Positions 34,848-45,086 of a stretch of 64,000 bases of DNA are shown piece by piece. A program made the translations under genes and the position numbers. The stretch covers positions 992,001 to 1,056,000 of the forward strand of contig NZ_LT607734.1 of NCBI RefSeq assembly GCF_900095285.1, read 5' to 3'. The stretch's first letter is position 1; each line of letters opens with the position of its first letter. The stretch comes from Fusobacterium gastrosuis. GTDB taxonomy: Bacteria; Fusobacteriota; Fusobacteriia; Fusobacteriales; Fusobacteriaceae. The notes under the pieces were generated by a model that saw only the letters and a list, made by a program, of their open reading frames with translations, did not search any database and was not told the origin of the DNA.

Positions 34848-35778
34848 ATGGAATAGAGTTTTAGTTGCACTTTTAGGAGCTCCGTTACTGATTTTTGTAT
34901 ATACAAATATATCTTTTGCTGGTTTACCACTTTTATTTTTTTCACTTTTCGTGGTTGGAGTGGGGCTAAGTGAATTTTATGATATGGTTAAAACATCAGG
35001 AAGACAGACTTATAAAAATTTTGGAATAATAATGGGACTTTTAATTGTTATAGCTACATATTTTAAGAATATAGCAGTCGTTTCAGAAACAGAAATAATG
35101 GGGAAATTGAACATCTATTTATTGGATAGTTATTTATCTAAAATAGATTTTTATTTTGGAAACATAAATGTTAATTACATTGTGCTAACGCTTACAATAA
35201 TAGTAATTCTGGTGTATAGAGTTTTTAAAAATCAAATAGTAGGGACGTTAGATTCGGTAGCAACGACAGTTTTGGGGCTTATTTATGTGGCAGTGTTCTT
35301 CTCACAAATTATAAATTTGTATTTCATAGATTTATTTAGAACAAATTATTATGATGGAGAAGCACCTTTTTTAACGATAATATTAATTTTACAAATTTTA
35401 GTTTGGATTTCAGATACATCAGCAGGGATAGTTGGAGTTACAATAGGAAGAAAATATTTCAAAAATGGTTTTACGGAAATTAGTCCTAAAAAATCAGTTG
35501 AAGGTGCTATTGGTTCTTTAATTTTTACAGGATTAGCAGCAGTTATTATATGCTTTTTAATGATGGCAACAAATGACTTTAAAATTTTGTTAGGTGCTTT
35601 TACTTTAGGAGGTATCGTATCTCTTATTGCTCAAATAGGAGATTTAATAGAATCTTTATTTAAAAGAGAATGTGGAGTGAAAGATTCAGGGACAATACTA
35701 ATGGGACATGGTGGAATATTAGACAGATTTGATAGTATGCTTTTAGTTTTACCTGTGGCATCACTTATTCTTATATAG
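34840..35778 (+). CDS. cdsA: Phosphatidate cytidylyltransferase
   Basis: A 312-residue membrane enzyme making CDP-diacylglycerol. About eight hydrophobic segments are visible. The C-terminal CdsA signature is intact: ISPKKSVEGAIGS, then SLIAQIGDLIESLFKRECGV and KDSGTILMGHGGILDRFDSM. GGAGGAG precedes the ATG inside uppS. It supplies the precursor for the phosphatidylserine route, whose decarboxylase gene is at 52185. Confidence 0.95.
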   Translation: MFKWNRVLVALLGAPLLIFVYTNISFAGLPLLFFSLFVVGVGLSEFYDMVKTSGRQTYKNFGIIMGLLIVIATYFKNIAVVSETEIMGKLNIYLLDSYLSKIDFYFGNINVNYIVLTLTIIVILVYRVFKNQIVGTLDSVATTVLGLIYVAVFFSQIINLYFIDLFRTNYYDGEAPFLTIILILQILVWISDTSAGIVGVTIGRKYFKNGFTEISPKKSVEGAIGSLIFTGLAAVIICFLMMATNDFKILLGAFTLGGIVSLIAQIGDLIESLFKRECGVKDSGTILMGHGGILDRFDSMLLVLPVASLILI

Positions 35779-35836
35779 AGTAGAATAAAATAAATAAAGA
35801 ATATGATTATTTTGAGAATTTTATTAGGGGAAATCT

Positions 35837-36997
35837 ATGAAAAAAATTTTAATTTTAGGTTCAACAGGAAGTATAGGGACTAATGCTTTAGAACTTATAA
35901 GGAATAACAAAGATAAATATAGAGTTATTGGTTTGAGTGGAAATAAAAATATAGAATTATTGGAAAAGCAAATTAAAGAATTTAAACCAGAATATATTTG
36001 TGTTGGCTCTAAAGAAGACAAACAGATATTAGAAAAAAAATATTGTAATATTAAGTTTTACTCTGGTGATTTTGGGCTTGCTGAAATAGCAAGAGAAGCA
36101 GACTATGATATTATTTTAACAGCGGTAAGTGGAGCAATCGGAATTGATGCAACCATTGAAGCAATAAAAAGAGAAAAAAGAATTGCACTAGCTAATAAAG
36201 AAACTATGGTTTCAGCAGGGAGTTATATAAATAGACTATTAACAAAATATAAAAAAGCAGAAATAATTCCGGTTGATAGTGAACATTCGGCACTTTTTCA
36301 ATCATTACAAGGTTTTAAAAAAGAGAACATAAAAAGATTAATTATAACTGCAAGTGGAGGAACCTTTAGAGGAAAAAAAATTCAAGAGCTAAAGGAAGTT
36401 TCAGTTGAACAAGCTTTAAAGCATCCTAATTGGTCTATGGGGAAGAAAATTACAGTAGACTCTTCGACGCTTGTTAACAAAGGTTTAGAAATAATTGAAG
36501 CACATGAATTATTTGGAATAAGTTACGATAATATAGATGTATTGGTTCATCCACAGAGTGTTGTTCATTCAATGATTGAATATGTGGATGGAAGTATTAT
36601 TTCCCAAATGGGAGTTCCTGATATGAAAACTCCAATACTTTATTCTTTTTCTTATCCAGAAAAAGAATTTAATAATTCTATAAAATTTACAGATTTTAAA
36701 AAATATTCAAATTTGACTTTTGAAGAAGTTGATAGGGAAACATTCAAAGGAATAGATTTAGCTTATCGGGCAGGAAGAATAGGACAAACCATGCCAACTG
36801 TACTTAATGCTGCAAATGAAATAGCTGTTGAGTTGTTTTTAAACAAGGAAATAAAATTTTTAGATATATATGCAATAATAGAAAAAGCTATGAATGAGCA
36901 TAAAATACTAAATTTAGATGGAGAAGATGCTTTAGATATCATAAAAAAGGTGGATAGTGAAATTAGAAATAAGGTGAGGGAAGAATGGGGAAGATAA
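35837..36997 (+). CDS. dxr: 1-deoxy-D-xylulose 5-phosphate reductoisomerase
   Basis: 386 residues; the first committed step of the non-mevalonate isoprenoid pathway, NADPH dependent. N-terminal [17 protein letters not shown] is the nucleotide-binding loop. The metal and substrate site [20 protein letters not shown] and [20 protein letters not shown], then [20 protein letters not shown] are family marks. It lies in the classic uppS-cdsA-dxr-rseP order, but with tmk inserted before rseP. Confidence 0.97.
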   Translation: MKKILILGSTGSIGTNALELIRNNKDKYRVIGLSGNKNIELLEKQIKEFKPEYICVGSKEDKQILEKKYCNIKFYSGDFGLAEIAREADYDIILTAVSGAIGIDATIEAIKREKRIALANKETMVSAGSYINRLLTKYKKAEIIPVDSEHSALFQSLQGFKKENIKRLIITASGGTFRGKKIQELKEVSVEQALKHPNWSMGKKITVDSSTLVNKGLEIIEAHELFGISYDNIDVLVHPQSVVHSMIEYVDGSIISQMGVPDMKTPILYSFSYPEKEFNNSIKFTDFKKYSNLTFEEVDRETFKGIDLAYRAGRIGQTMPTVLNAANEIAVELFLNKEIKFLDIYAIIEKAMNEHKILNLDGEDALDIIKKVDSEIRNKVREEWGR

Positions 36998-37661
36998 TAG
37001 TTATTGAAGGAACTGACTCAAGTGGTAAAGAAACACAAACAAAATTAATATATGAACGAATTAAAAAAAATATGAAAAAACTATAAAAATATCATTTCCA
37101 AATTATAATAGTCCGGCTTGTGAACCTGTAAAAATGTATTTAGCAGGAGAGTTTGGAATAGATGCTTCAAAAGTGAACCCTTACCCTATATCTACAATGT
37201 ATGCTATAGATAGATATGCTTCATTTAAAAAGGATTGGGAAAAAATATATAATGATGATTATATAATAGTAACAGATAGATATGTGACATCAAATATGAT
37301 ACACCAAGCTTCTAAATTTGAAAAAGTAAGTGATAAGGATGAATATTTAAAATGGTTGGAAGAATTAGAGTATGATAAAATGAAAATTCCAAAACCAGAT
37401 AAAGTAATCTTTTTAAAAATGCCAATAGAAAAAGCTAAAATTTTAATGGCTGAAAGAAAAAACAAAATAACTGGTGAAAGTAAAAAAGATATACATGAGA
37501 TAAACCAAGAATACTTAGAAAGATCATATAAAAATGCATGTGAAATATCTAAAAAATATTTATGGGAAGAAATAGAATGCGTGGAAAATGATGAAATAAA
37601 AAGTATAGAAAAAATAAATGATGAGATTTATCAAAAAATAAAAAATTTATTAGATAAATAA
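36985..37661 (+). pseudogene. tmk: Thymidylate kinase, one frameshift
   Basis: A dTMP kinase needed for DNA synthesis. The N-terminal part [20 protein letters not shown] has the P-loop and stops at 37086. The rest continues in the minus-one frame: KISFPNYNSPACEPVKMYLA, AIDRYASF, IVTDRYVTSN (the DRY motif) and KPDKVIFLKMPIEKA. The break lies in an A8 run at 37053-37060; nine As would give KKKYEKTIKISFPNY. The ATG lies inside the end of dxr. Since dTMP kinase is normally essential, a base-calling error or slippage that restores the frame is more likely than true loss, unless another copy exists. Confidence 0.85.
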
Positions 37662-37688
37662 AAGTAAAAATGAAAGATAGGAGGCTAA

Positions 37689-38708
37689 ATGTCACTTTTA
37701 ATAGCAATATTAATGCTAGGTTTTATAATATTTGTACATGAGTTGGGGCATTTTTTGAGTGCAAAATTTTTCAAAATACCTGTTAGTGAATTTGCAGTAG
37801 GAATGGGACCACAAGTTTGCGCCATGGAAACAAAAGATACAATGTATTCTATAAGAGCTATTCCAATAGGTGGATATGTAAATATAGAAGGGATGGAAGT
37901 AGAAAGTAAAGTAGAAAACGGGTTTAATACAAAACCTGCATATCAAAGATTGATAGTTTTATTTGCAGGAGTATTTATGAATTTTTTGACAGCATTTATA
38001 CTACTTTTTTTTACTGTAAAACTTTCAGGAAAAGTAGAGTATGAAAAGCAAGCTTATGTAGGGGTTGTATCAGAAAAAAGTATAAATTATGGTATATTAT
38101 TAGTAAATGATAAAATTTTGGAAATAGATGGAGAAAAAATAGAAAAATGGGATGATATTCCACAAAAAATAGTTAAAATAAAAGATAAAACTGATATAGT
38201 TGTAAAAGTAGAGCGTGATGGTGAAGAAAAAAAATTAGATTTAAAATTGATGAAAGATGAAATAAATAATAGATATGTTTTAGGAATATCTCCTATAACA
38301 AAAAAAATAGAATTGAGCTTTAAAGAAAGTTTTGTTCATGCGAGTATAGCGTTAAAAAATATATTTATAGATACCTTAAATGGATTTGTTCAATTATTTG
38401 GAGGTAAAGCTAATTTTAAAGAAATAAGTGGACCAGTAGGTATATTTAAAGTAATAGGAGAAATGTCAAAATTTGGATTTTTTACAGTAGCAAGTTTAGC
38501 GGTTGTTTTATCGGTTAATATTGGAATTTTAAATTTATTGCCTATACCGGCTCTTGATGGTGGAAGAATTTTATTTGTTTTATTTGAAATGCTAGGATTT
38601 AAAGTAAATAAAAAGTGGGAAGAGAACTTACATAGAGGTGGAATGGTAATTTTAATTTTCTTCATTATCTTAATAAGTACAAATGATATATTAAAAATAT
38701 TTAATTAA
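37689..38708 (+). CDS. rseP: Intramembrane zinc metalloprotease RseP/RasP
   Basis: 339 residues, a site-2 protease. The zinc-binding HELGH lies in the first membrane helix, IPIGGYVNIEG follows, a PDZ domain covers about residues 110-195, and the second metal ligand motif NLLPIPALDGGRI lies near residue 285. Four membrane segments. It cleaves anti-sigma factors and signal-peptide remnants in other bacteria. AGGAGG precedes the ATG. Confidence 0.95.
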   Translation: MSLLIAILMLGFIIFVHELGHFLSAKFFKIPVSEFAVGMGPQVCAMETKDTMYSIRAIPIGGYVNIEGMEVESKVENGFNTKPAYQRLIVLFAGVFMNFLTAFILLFFTVKLSGKVEYEKQAYVGVVSEKSINYGILLVNDKILEIDGEKIEKWDDIPQKIVKIKDKTDIVVKVERDGEEKKLDLKLMKDEINNRYVLGISPITKKIELSFKESFVHASIALKNIFIDTLNGFVQLFGGKANFKEISGPVGIFKVIGEMSKFGFFTVASLAVVLSVNIGILNLLPIPALDGGRILFVLFEMLGFKVNKKWEENLHRGGMVILIFFIILISTNDILKIFN

Positions 38709-38727
38709 AAAAATATATATATTAGTC

Positions 38728-38756
38728 TTGAAATTATACATTTTATCTGTTATAAT
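38728..38756 (+). promoter_or_regulatory. Promoter of the NtrC-type regulator gene
   Basis: TTGAAA (38728-38733) and a perfect TATAAT (38751-38756) with 17 bases of spacing, about 50 bases before the start codon. Confidence 0.7.
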
Positions 38757-38808
38757 ACATTATGATATAATTTAAAAAAAGTGGTTTGTTTTAGAAAAGG
38801 AGGATTAT

Positions 38809-40194
38809 ATGAAGAATGCAATATTGGCAATCTCTGAAAAAAAGGAAACATTAAAACAAATTAGAAAAGAATTAGCGGAAAAATATGAAGTAATAACATT
38901 TAGCAATTTATTAGATGCAATAGATATGATTAGAGAAAGTGATTTTGAAATAGTACTATTGGATAATAATTTAAACTCTTTTAGTTTTGTAGAATCAAAG
39001 AAAAAACTATCAAGTATAGGAAAAGACTTTGTAACTATAGCATTGATAGAAAAAGAAAATGAAGAAACAATAGCTGAAATAAAAAAAGCAGGAATTTATG
39101 CTTATTTATTAAAGCCAGTTAAAGTTGAAGACTTAGATAAGATTGTCTTACCAGCTTTGAATGCTTTAGAATTAATGAAAGAAAATAAAAGATTGGAAGA
39201 AAGATTAACAGTACTAGAAGAAGATACAGATATAATAGGTCAATCAGTAAAAATAAAAGATGTAAGAGCTATGATAGACAAGATAGCAGATAGTGACTTG
39301 CCTGTTTTAATAGTGGGAGAAACTGGAGTAGGAAAAGATATCATAGCAAAAGAAATCTATAAAAAAAGCGATAGAAGTAAAAACAAATATGCTCAAGTAA
39401 GTTGTGCAATTCATCCGGGAGAACTTATAGAAAGAGAACTTTTTGGACATGAAAGAGGTGCATTTTTAGGAGCAAATACAAGTAAAAAAGGTTTGTTAGA
39501 AGAAATTGATGGAGGAACTATCTATATAGAAGATATCTCTAAGATGGATATAAAAATTCAATCAAGACTTCTAAAAGCAATAGAATATGGTGAATTTAAA
39601 AGGGTTGGAGGAACTAAAGTTAGAAAGATAAATGTAAGATTTCTAGTTGGAACTGATATAGATTTAAAAGAAGAAACAGAAAAGGGAAAATTTAGAAAAG
39701 ATCTATATCATAGAATTACTGCATCACCAATAGAAGTACCACCTTTAAGAGAAAGAAAAGAAGATATTCCAATATTAGCTAACTATTTCTTGAACAAAGT
39801 TGTGAGAGTTCTTCATAAGGAAACTCCAGTTATTTCTGGAGAAGCAATGAAATTTTTGATGGAATATTACTATCCTGGAAATATAATGGAATTAAAAAAT
39901 TTAATAGAAAGAATGGCTCTATTATCTAAAGATAAAATATTAGATGTTGATCAATTACCATTGGAAATAAAAACAAAATCTAATATAGTAGAAAATAAAA
40001 CTGTAATTGGAGTTGGACCATTAAAAGAAATATTAGAACAAGAAATATATAGTTTGGAAGATGTTGAAAGAGTTGTTATAGCTATTGCATTACAAAAAAC
40101 AAGATGGAATAAACAAGAAACATCAAAGATTCTAGGAATAGGAAGAACAACATTATATGAAAAAATAAGAAAGTATGGTCTAGACATAAAATAA
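38809..40194 (+). CDS. Atypical NtrC-type response regulator
   Basis: 461 residues: receiver domain (1-120), AAA+ domain (about 140-375), Fis-type HTH (about 425-460). The receiver keeps the phospho-acceptor Asp (IVLLDNN, D52) and Lys (LLKPVK, K102), but the acidic pair near the N-terminus is replaced (AISEKKE). The AAA+ domain has Walker A GETGVGKD, but loop 1 reads GAFLGA instead of GAFTGA, the threonine normally contacting sigma-54, and Walker B reads TIYIEDI rather than LFLDEI. It may not activate sigma-54 in the standard way. No sensor kinase lies beside it. The downstream envelope chaperone gene is 20 bases away. Confidence 0.85.
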   Translation: MKNAILAISEKKETLKQIRKELAEKYEVITFSNLLDAIDMIRESDFEIVLLDNNLNSFSFVESKKKLSSIGKDFVTIALIEKENEETIAEIKKAGIYAYLLKPVKVEDLDKIVLPALNALELMKENKRLEERLTVLEEDTDIIGQSVKIKDVRAMIDKIADSDLPVLIVGETGVGKDIIAKEIYKKSDRSKNKYAQVSCAIHPGELIERELFGHERGAFLGANTSKKGLLEEIDGGTIYIEDISKMDIKIQSRLLKAIEYGEFKRVGGTKVRKINVRFLVGTDIDLKEETEKGKFRKDLYHRITASPIEVPPLRERKEDIPILANYFLNKVVRVLHKETPVISGEAMKFLMEYYYPGNIMELKNLIERMALLSKDKILDVDQLPLEIKTKSNIVENKTVIGVGPLKEILEQEIYSLEDVERVVIAIALQKTRWNKQETSKILGIGRTTLYEKIRKYGLDIK

Positions 40195-40214
40195 GATAAG
40201 AGAGGTAAATAAAA

Positions 40215-41945
40215 ATGGCAATTAGAAAATTTCGTAAAATAATGAAGCCTTTTACTATACTTATATCAATTGTATTTGTACTTTCATTAGTATACGGTGG
40301 GTATGAAAGTTTTAAATCAAGTAGAGCTAATCAAAAAGCTCAAGAGGCATTATCTTTAAATGGAAAGAAAATAACTAAAGTAGAAATTGAAAGAACAAAA
40401 AATGAGTTGGCAAATCAATATTCATCAATGAATGGGGCTCAAGTAGATAAATCTTTAATCGATATAGTTTCTTTTAATCAAGTTATTGACAAATTTCTGA
40501 CTTTAGATATTGCTAAAAAATTGAAAGTAAAAGTTCCTTCTTCTGAAGTTGAAGAACAATTTAAACAAATAGAGGATTCTATCGGTGATAAAGATCAATT
40601 CAGAAGAATGTTAGAATTCCAAGGTCTTACAAAAGATTCTTATAAGGCAAAGATAGAAGAAAACCTATTACTTACAAAAACAATAGAAGCTTTTTCAAAT
40701 GAAATAAAACCAACAGAAGAAGAGATAAAGAAATATTATGACTTAACAATAAATAATAGAAATGTAGAATACGATTCTGTAAAAGAACAAATTATAAAAG
40801 AAATAAAAAGTACAGAAGGTTTAAAAAAATATGCAGAAGCTTTAAATTTAGCAAAGAAAGAAGCCAAAATAAAAGATATAGCTACTGAATATCAAACATT
40901 ATTAGAAACAACAGCATACGAAGAAGAAAGTTTTGTAATCACAAATTTGGATCTTGCAATGCAAACAATAACAGAAATTTTACAGAAAAAAGCTTCAACA
41001 AAAGAAGAAGCTGAAAAATTAGCAAAAGAAGATATATCAAAAATGATAAAAATAGCTAAGATATCTAAAGATAAAGGAGTTGTTGTTCCAGAAAATCTTT
41101 CTATGTTAGCAAAATTTGATGAATATCAAAGAGGACTAATTTTTAAATTAAGAGATGAAGTGAAGTTTACGGACGAAGAATTGAAAAATTTCTTTAATGC
41201 ATATAAATCTAGATATGAAATAAAAGCGTCTGCAGAGGCAAATTTTGCTTTTGGAAGTATTAAAGCTTCTAAAGAAGATGAAGAAATAGCTAAAAATAAA
41301 GCAGAAGCAGTTTTAAAAGCTGTAAATAAAGAAAACTTTGAAGAGTATGGGAAATCTTTATCTAAAGATGAAGGTTATCTATTTGAAGATTTAGGGACTT
41401 TCTCTAAAGGAATGATGGTAAAAGAATTTGAAGAAGCTGTAAGTGCTTCTGAACCAAATTCTATTGTAAAAAATATAGTAAAAACAGAATTTGGATATCA
41501 TATAATTTTTGTAAAAGAAAGTACTGGTAAAGATGAAGGCTGGACAGCATCTCATATTTTAGTAAGAGTAATACCTTCAGAAAAGACAATTGCTGAGAAA
41601 ATGGAAAAAATAAATAAAATAAAGGATGATATAAATAATGGAATCGTATCATTTTCAGAAGTTCCTAAGTTAGATGAAGATATTGTTCAAAGTATTTTAA
41701 TAAAAGGAATTACACCTGATGGACTGATTCCAAATCTAGGTTATAATCCAGAGATAGCTAAGGAAATTTTTGAAACTCCGTTAAATGAAGTTAAAGTTAA
41801 AGAAAGTGCTAATGGAATAATACTATTCCAAAAAGTAAAAGAAATAAAACCTGAGGCAGCAGATTTTGAAAAAGCAAAAGATACAGTAAAAAATGACTAT
41901 ATTAATTATAAAGCAGCAGAATATATGAAAAAATTAGTATTCTAA
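40215..41945 (+). CDS. SurA/PpiD-like peptidyl-prolyl isomerase
   Basis: 576 residues, anchored by one N-terminal membrane helix (about 13-30, ILISIVFVLSLVYGGYE) with the rest in the periplasm. SurA-N-like helices cover about 40-170 (LSLNGKKITKVEIERTKNEL). A parvulin domain lies at about 335-440 (GTFSKGMMVKEFEEAV, FGYHIIFVKES), followed by a second parvulin-like half (WTASHILVRV). It probably assists folding of exported and outer-membrane proteins such as the receptor and adhesin here. It is likely co-transcribed with the regulator upstream. Confidence 0.85.
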   Translation: MAIRKFRKIMKPFTILISIVFVLSLVYGGYESFKSSRANQKAQEALSLNGKKITKVEIERTKNELANQYSSMNGAQVDKSLIDIVSFNQVIDKFLTLDIAKKLKVKVPSSEVEEQFKQIEDSIGDKDQFRRMLEFQGLTKDSYKAKIEENLLLTKTIEAFSNEIKPTEEEIKKYYDLTINNRNVEYDSVKEQIIKEIKSTEGLKKYAEALNLAKKEAKIKDIATEYQTLLETTAYEEESFVITNLDLAMQTITEILQKKASTKEEAEKLAKEDISKMIKIAKISKDKGVVVPENLSMLAKFDEYQRGLIFKLRDEVKFTDEELKNFFNAYKSRYEIKASAEANFAFGSIKASKEDEEIAKNKAEAVLKAVNKENFEEYGKSLSKDEGYLFEDLGTFSKGMMVKEFEEAVSASEPNSIVKNIVKTEFGYHIIFVKESTGKDEGWTASHILVRVIPSEKTIAEKMEKINKIKDDINNGIVSFSEVPKLDEDIVQSILIKGITPDGLIPNLGYNPEIAKEIFETPLNEVKVKESANGIILFQKVKEIKPEAADFEKAKDTVKNDYINYKAAEYMKKLVF

Positions 41946-41948
41946 TGC

Positions 41949-41981
41949 AAAGGGAATAACCTTTTAGGTTATTCCCTTTTA
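41949..41981 (+). terminator. Terminator after the PPIase gene
   Basis: AAAGGGAATAACC and GGTTATTCCCTTT form a 13-bp stem around a short T-rich loop, followed by T. Confidence 0.92.
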
Positions 41982-42005
41982 TTAGCTTATAGGGTGGGTG
42001 AAGTT

Positions 42006-43808
42006 ATGTATTATAAGTCAGAAGACATAGATAAACTAATTGATGAATTAAATATAGAAGATGTAGTTGGAGAATTTGTGGACTTAAAAAAATCAGGAGC
42101 AAATTATAAAGGATTGTGCCCTTTTCATGCAGACACTAACCCATCATTCGTTGTCAACCCTAGTAAAAATATTTGTAAATGTTTTGTCTGCGGAGCTGGG
42201 GGAAATGCAGTAACTTTCTATTCTAAATATAAAAAAATTTCTTTTGGAGAAGCAGTCAAGGAATTAGCAAAAAAATATAATGTAAATATAAAAGAACAAA
42301 AGTCTACTTCTAAGGATGAAGAATTAGAGAAATACTATGAAATAATGGAAGAAAGCCATAAATTTTTTATGGAAAAAATTTTTACATTAGAGGCAAGAGT
42401 AGCTTTAGATTATCTAGGAAATAGAGGGCTAAATACTAAGTTAATAAAAGAATATCAGTTGGGATACGCACCAGCTAAATGGGATGAGCTATATAATTAT
42501 CTTTTAGAAAAAGGGTATACAACAGATGATATATATGAATTAGGTCTTATAAAAAAAGGAAATGATAGAAATTATGACTCATTTAGAAATAGAATAATTT
42601 ATCCAATTTACTCTAATCATGGAAGAGTTATCGCATTTGGAGGAAGAACATTAGAAATAGATGATAAAACCCCTAAGTATATAAACTCGCCGGATACTCC
42701 CATTTTCAAAAAAGGTAAAAATATTTATGGAATGGAGCGGGCTAGAAATATAAAAGAAAAAAATTATTCTATTTTAATGGAAGGATATATGGATGTTTTA
42801 TCGGCATGTATTTACGGCTTTGACACTAGTATAGCACCTTTAGGAACAGCATTAACAGAGGATCAGGCTAAATTAATAAAAAGATATTCTTCCAATGTAT
42901 TACTTTCTTTTGATATGGATAAAGCAGGTGTAGCTGCAACAGAAAGAGCAGCATATATTTTAAAAATGGAAGGTTTTAATATAAGGGTACTCCAATTTGA
43001 AGGTGGAAAAGATCCGGATGAATATTTAAAGAAAAATGGAAGAGATGGATTTTTAAAAATTGTAAAAAATTCCATTGAAATTTTTGATTTTTTGTATAAT
43101 TTATTTTTATCTGAATATGATTTAAAAGATGTGATCTCTAAGCAAAATTTTATTGAAAAATTTAGAGAATTTTTTAGTTCAATAAACAATGAATTAGAAA
43201 AAGAAATTTATTTAAAAAGACTTTCAGAAAAAGTAGATATAAGCCCAGAGATTTTAAAGAAAACTTTGATTTTAGAAAATAAAAAGAAAAAAAATTATAC
43301 AGAGATAAAGGATAAAAAAGAAGAGGAAATAAGTAGAAGTAATAATACATACGATATAGAAAAATCAATAATAAAAATGCTTCTAAGAAATCCAATATAT
43401 TATAGTTTTTTTCAAGATAAACAAATGGAGTATGAATTAACCAATAAAATTTTTAAATTTTTTGAAAATAAATTAAAGGAAAATTTAATCTTAAATAGTA
43501 ATAATATAGTGAAAGAATTAAAAAAATATGTTGAAAACAATTTAGAGTTCTCTGAAAAGGAAAAAAATATTGAAATTGTAGAACTTTTTATGGATTATTT
43601 ATCTGAAGAGGTGAATTTTGAAACAGAGAAAAAGAATTTAGAAATATTTAAAAGTTATTTTAGGCATAGGATAAGAAACCGTAATAAGGGAAAGGATACT
43701 CTCTTAAAAAAATTTAAAATTGGAAATTTTCAAAGAAAAATAGAAGAGAGTAAGACCATAGATGAATTTACAAAAATTTACAATATAAATGAAAATCTTT
43801 TAGACTAA
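42006..43808 (+). CDS. dnaG: DNA primase
   Basis: About 600 residues. Zinc-binding domain: CPFHADTNPSFVVNP then CKCFVCGAGG. TOPRIM core: ILMEGYMDVLSACIYGF (acidic Glu), LLSFDMDKAGVAATERA (D-x-D) and GKDPDEYL. The C-terminal DnaB-binding part is divergent and helical. ATG 42006 follows GGTGA; the GTG at 41994 would extend it by four codons. dnaG directly before rpoD is the ancestral macromolecular synthesis operon without rpsU. Confidence 0.96.
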   Translation: MYYKSEDIDKLIDELNIEDVVGEFVDLKKSGANYKGLCPFHADTNPSFVVNPSKNICKCFVCGAGGNAVTFYSKYKKISFGEAVKELAKKYNVNIKEQKSTSKDEELEKYYEIMEESHKFFMEKIFTLEARVALDYLGNRGLNTKLIKEYQLGYAPAKWDELYNYLLEKGYTTDDIYELGLIKKGNDRNYDSFRNRIIYPIYSNHGRVIAFGGRTLEIDDKTPKYINSPDTPIFKKGKNIYGMERARNIKEKNYSILMEGYMDVLSACIYGFDTSIAPLGTALTEDQAKLIKRYSSNVLLSFDMDKAGVAATERAAYILKMEGFNIRVLQFEGGKDPDEYLKKNGRDGFLKIVKNSIEIFDFLYNLFLSEYDLKDVISKQNFIEKFREFFSSINNELEKEIYLKRLSEKVDISPEILKKTLILENKKKKNYTEIKDKKEEEISRSNNTYDIEKSIIKMLLRNPIYYSFFQDKQMEYELTNKIFKFFENKLKENLILNSNNIVKELKKYVENNLEFSEKEKNIEIVELFMDYLSEEVNFETEKKNLEIFKSYFRHRIRNRNKGKDTLLKKFKIGNFQRKIEESKTIDEFTKIYNINENLLD

Positions 43809-43840
43809 AATTAAGACTATAATAAATAGGAGGGTTTATA

Positions 43841-45073
43841 TTGAAAGAATTTATAAAAAACGATAAGGTTTTGGCACTTGTAAAAAAAGCAATGGAAAAT
43901 AAAATAATCACATACGAAGAGATAAATGAAGAATTAAAAGAAAATTTTCCAGTTGAACAGTTAGAAAAACTAATAAATGGAATGATAGAACAAGGAATTG
44001 AAATTGTTAGTCAAAATGAATTTAACGAAAGAATAAAAAGAGGAGATATCCATTTAACTAAAGATATTGAAGAAGAATTTATAGATATTGAAGATCATGA
44101 TATGATAGATGAAATAGATGAGAGAATAGAGGATTCTGAGGATATTATTTTAGATTTTGACGACTTTAATCCTGAAGATGTAGAGGATATAGCTGAAGAT
44201 GAACTAGGAAATGAGAAGTTGCTAAATATAAGTGGAAGCACAAAAGTTGACGAACCTATAAAAATGTATTTAAGAGAAATAGGGCAAGTACCACTTTTGA
44301 CCCATGAAGAAGAGTTAGAGTATGCAAAAAAATCTTATGAAGGTGATGAAGAAGCTAGTAAAAAGCTTATAGAATCAAATTTAAGACTTGTTGTAAGTAT
44401 TGCTAAAAAACATACAAATAGGGGATTAAAGCTTCTTGATTTAATACAAGAAGGGAATATAGGCTTGATGAAAGCAGTTGAAAAATTTGAGTATACTAAG
44501 GGATATAAGTTTTCTACTTATGCAACATGGTGGATTAGACAAGCTATAACAAGAGCGATAGCAGATCAAGGAAGAACAATAAGAATTCCGGTTCATATGA
44601 TAGAAACTATCAATAAAATAAAAAAAGAGTCAAGAATATATTTGCAAGAAACTGGAAAAGATGCTTCGCCTGAAATTTTAGCAGAAAGATTGAAAATGGA
44701 AGTTGATAAAATAAAAGCTATACAGGAAATGAACCAAGAACCGATTTCATTAGAAACACCTGTTGGAAGTGAAGAAGATAGTGAGCTTGGAGATTTTGTT
44801 GAAGATAGCAAAACTACAAGTCCATACGAGGCAACTAATAGAGCTATATTGAGAGAAGAACTTGATGCTGTACTAAAGACTCTTAGTTCAAGGGAAGAAA
44901 AAGTGTTAAGATATAGATACGGTTTAGATGACAGTTCACCTAAAACACTGGAAGAAGTTGGGAAAATTTTTAATGTAACAAGGGAAAGAATAAGACAAAT
45001 AGAAGTTAAAGCATTGAGAAAGTTAAGACACCCAAGTAGAAGAAAAAAATTGGAAGATTTTAAAACAGATTAA
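43841..45073 (+). CDS. rpoD: RNA polymerase primary sigma factor
   Basis: 410 residues from a TTG start, supported by AGGAGGG at 43828-43834. Region 1.1-like N-terminus and an acidic spacer, region 1.2 ([20 protein letters not shown]), region 2 ([37 protein letters not shown] and [20 protein letters not shown]), region 3, and region 4 ([32 protein letters not shown]). All core melting and minus-10/minus-35 recognition residues are present. Confidence 0.97.
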   Translation: MKEFIKNDKVLALVKKAMENKIITYEEINEELKENFPVEQLEKLINGMIEQGIEIVSQNEFNERIKRGDIHLTKDIEEEFIDIEDHDMIDEIDERIEDSEDIILDFDDFNPEDVEDIAEDELGNEKLLNISGSTKVDEPIKMYLREIGQVPLLTHEEELEYAKKSYEGDEEASKKLIESNLRLVVSIAKKHTNRGLKLLDLIQEGNIGLMKAVEKFEYTKGYKFSTYATWWIRQAITRAIADQGRTIRIPVHMIETINKIKKESRIYLQETGKDASPEILAERLKMEVDKIKAIQEMNQEPISLETPVGSEEDSELGDFVEDSKTTSPYEATNRAILREELDAVLKTLSSREEKVLRYRYGLDDSSPKTLEEVGKIFNVTRERIRQIEVKALRKLRHPSRRKKLEDFKTD

Positions 45074-45086
45074 TGGAGGCTAAGTT

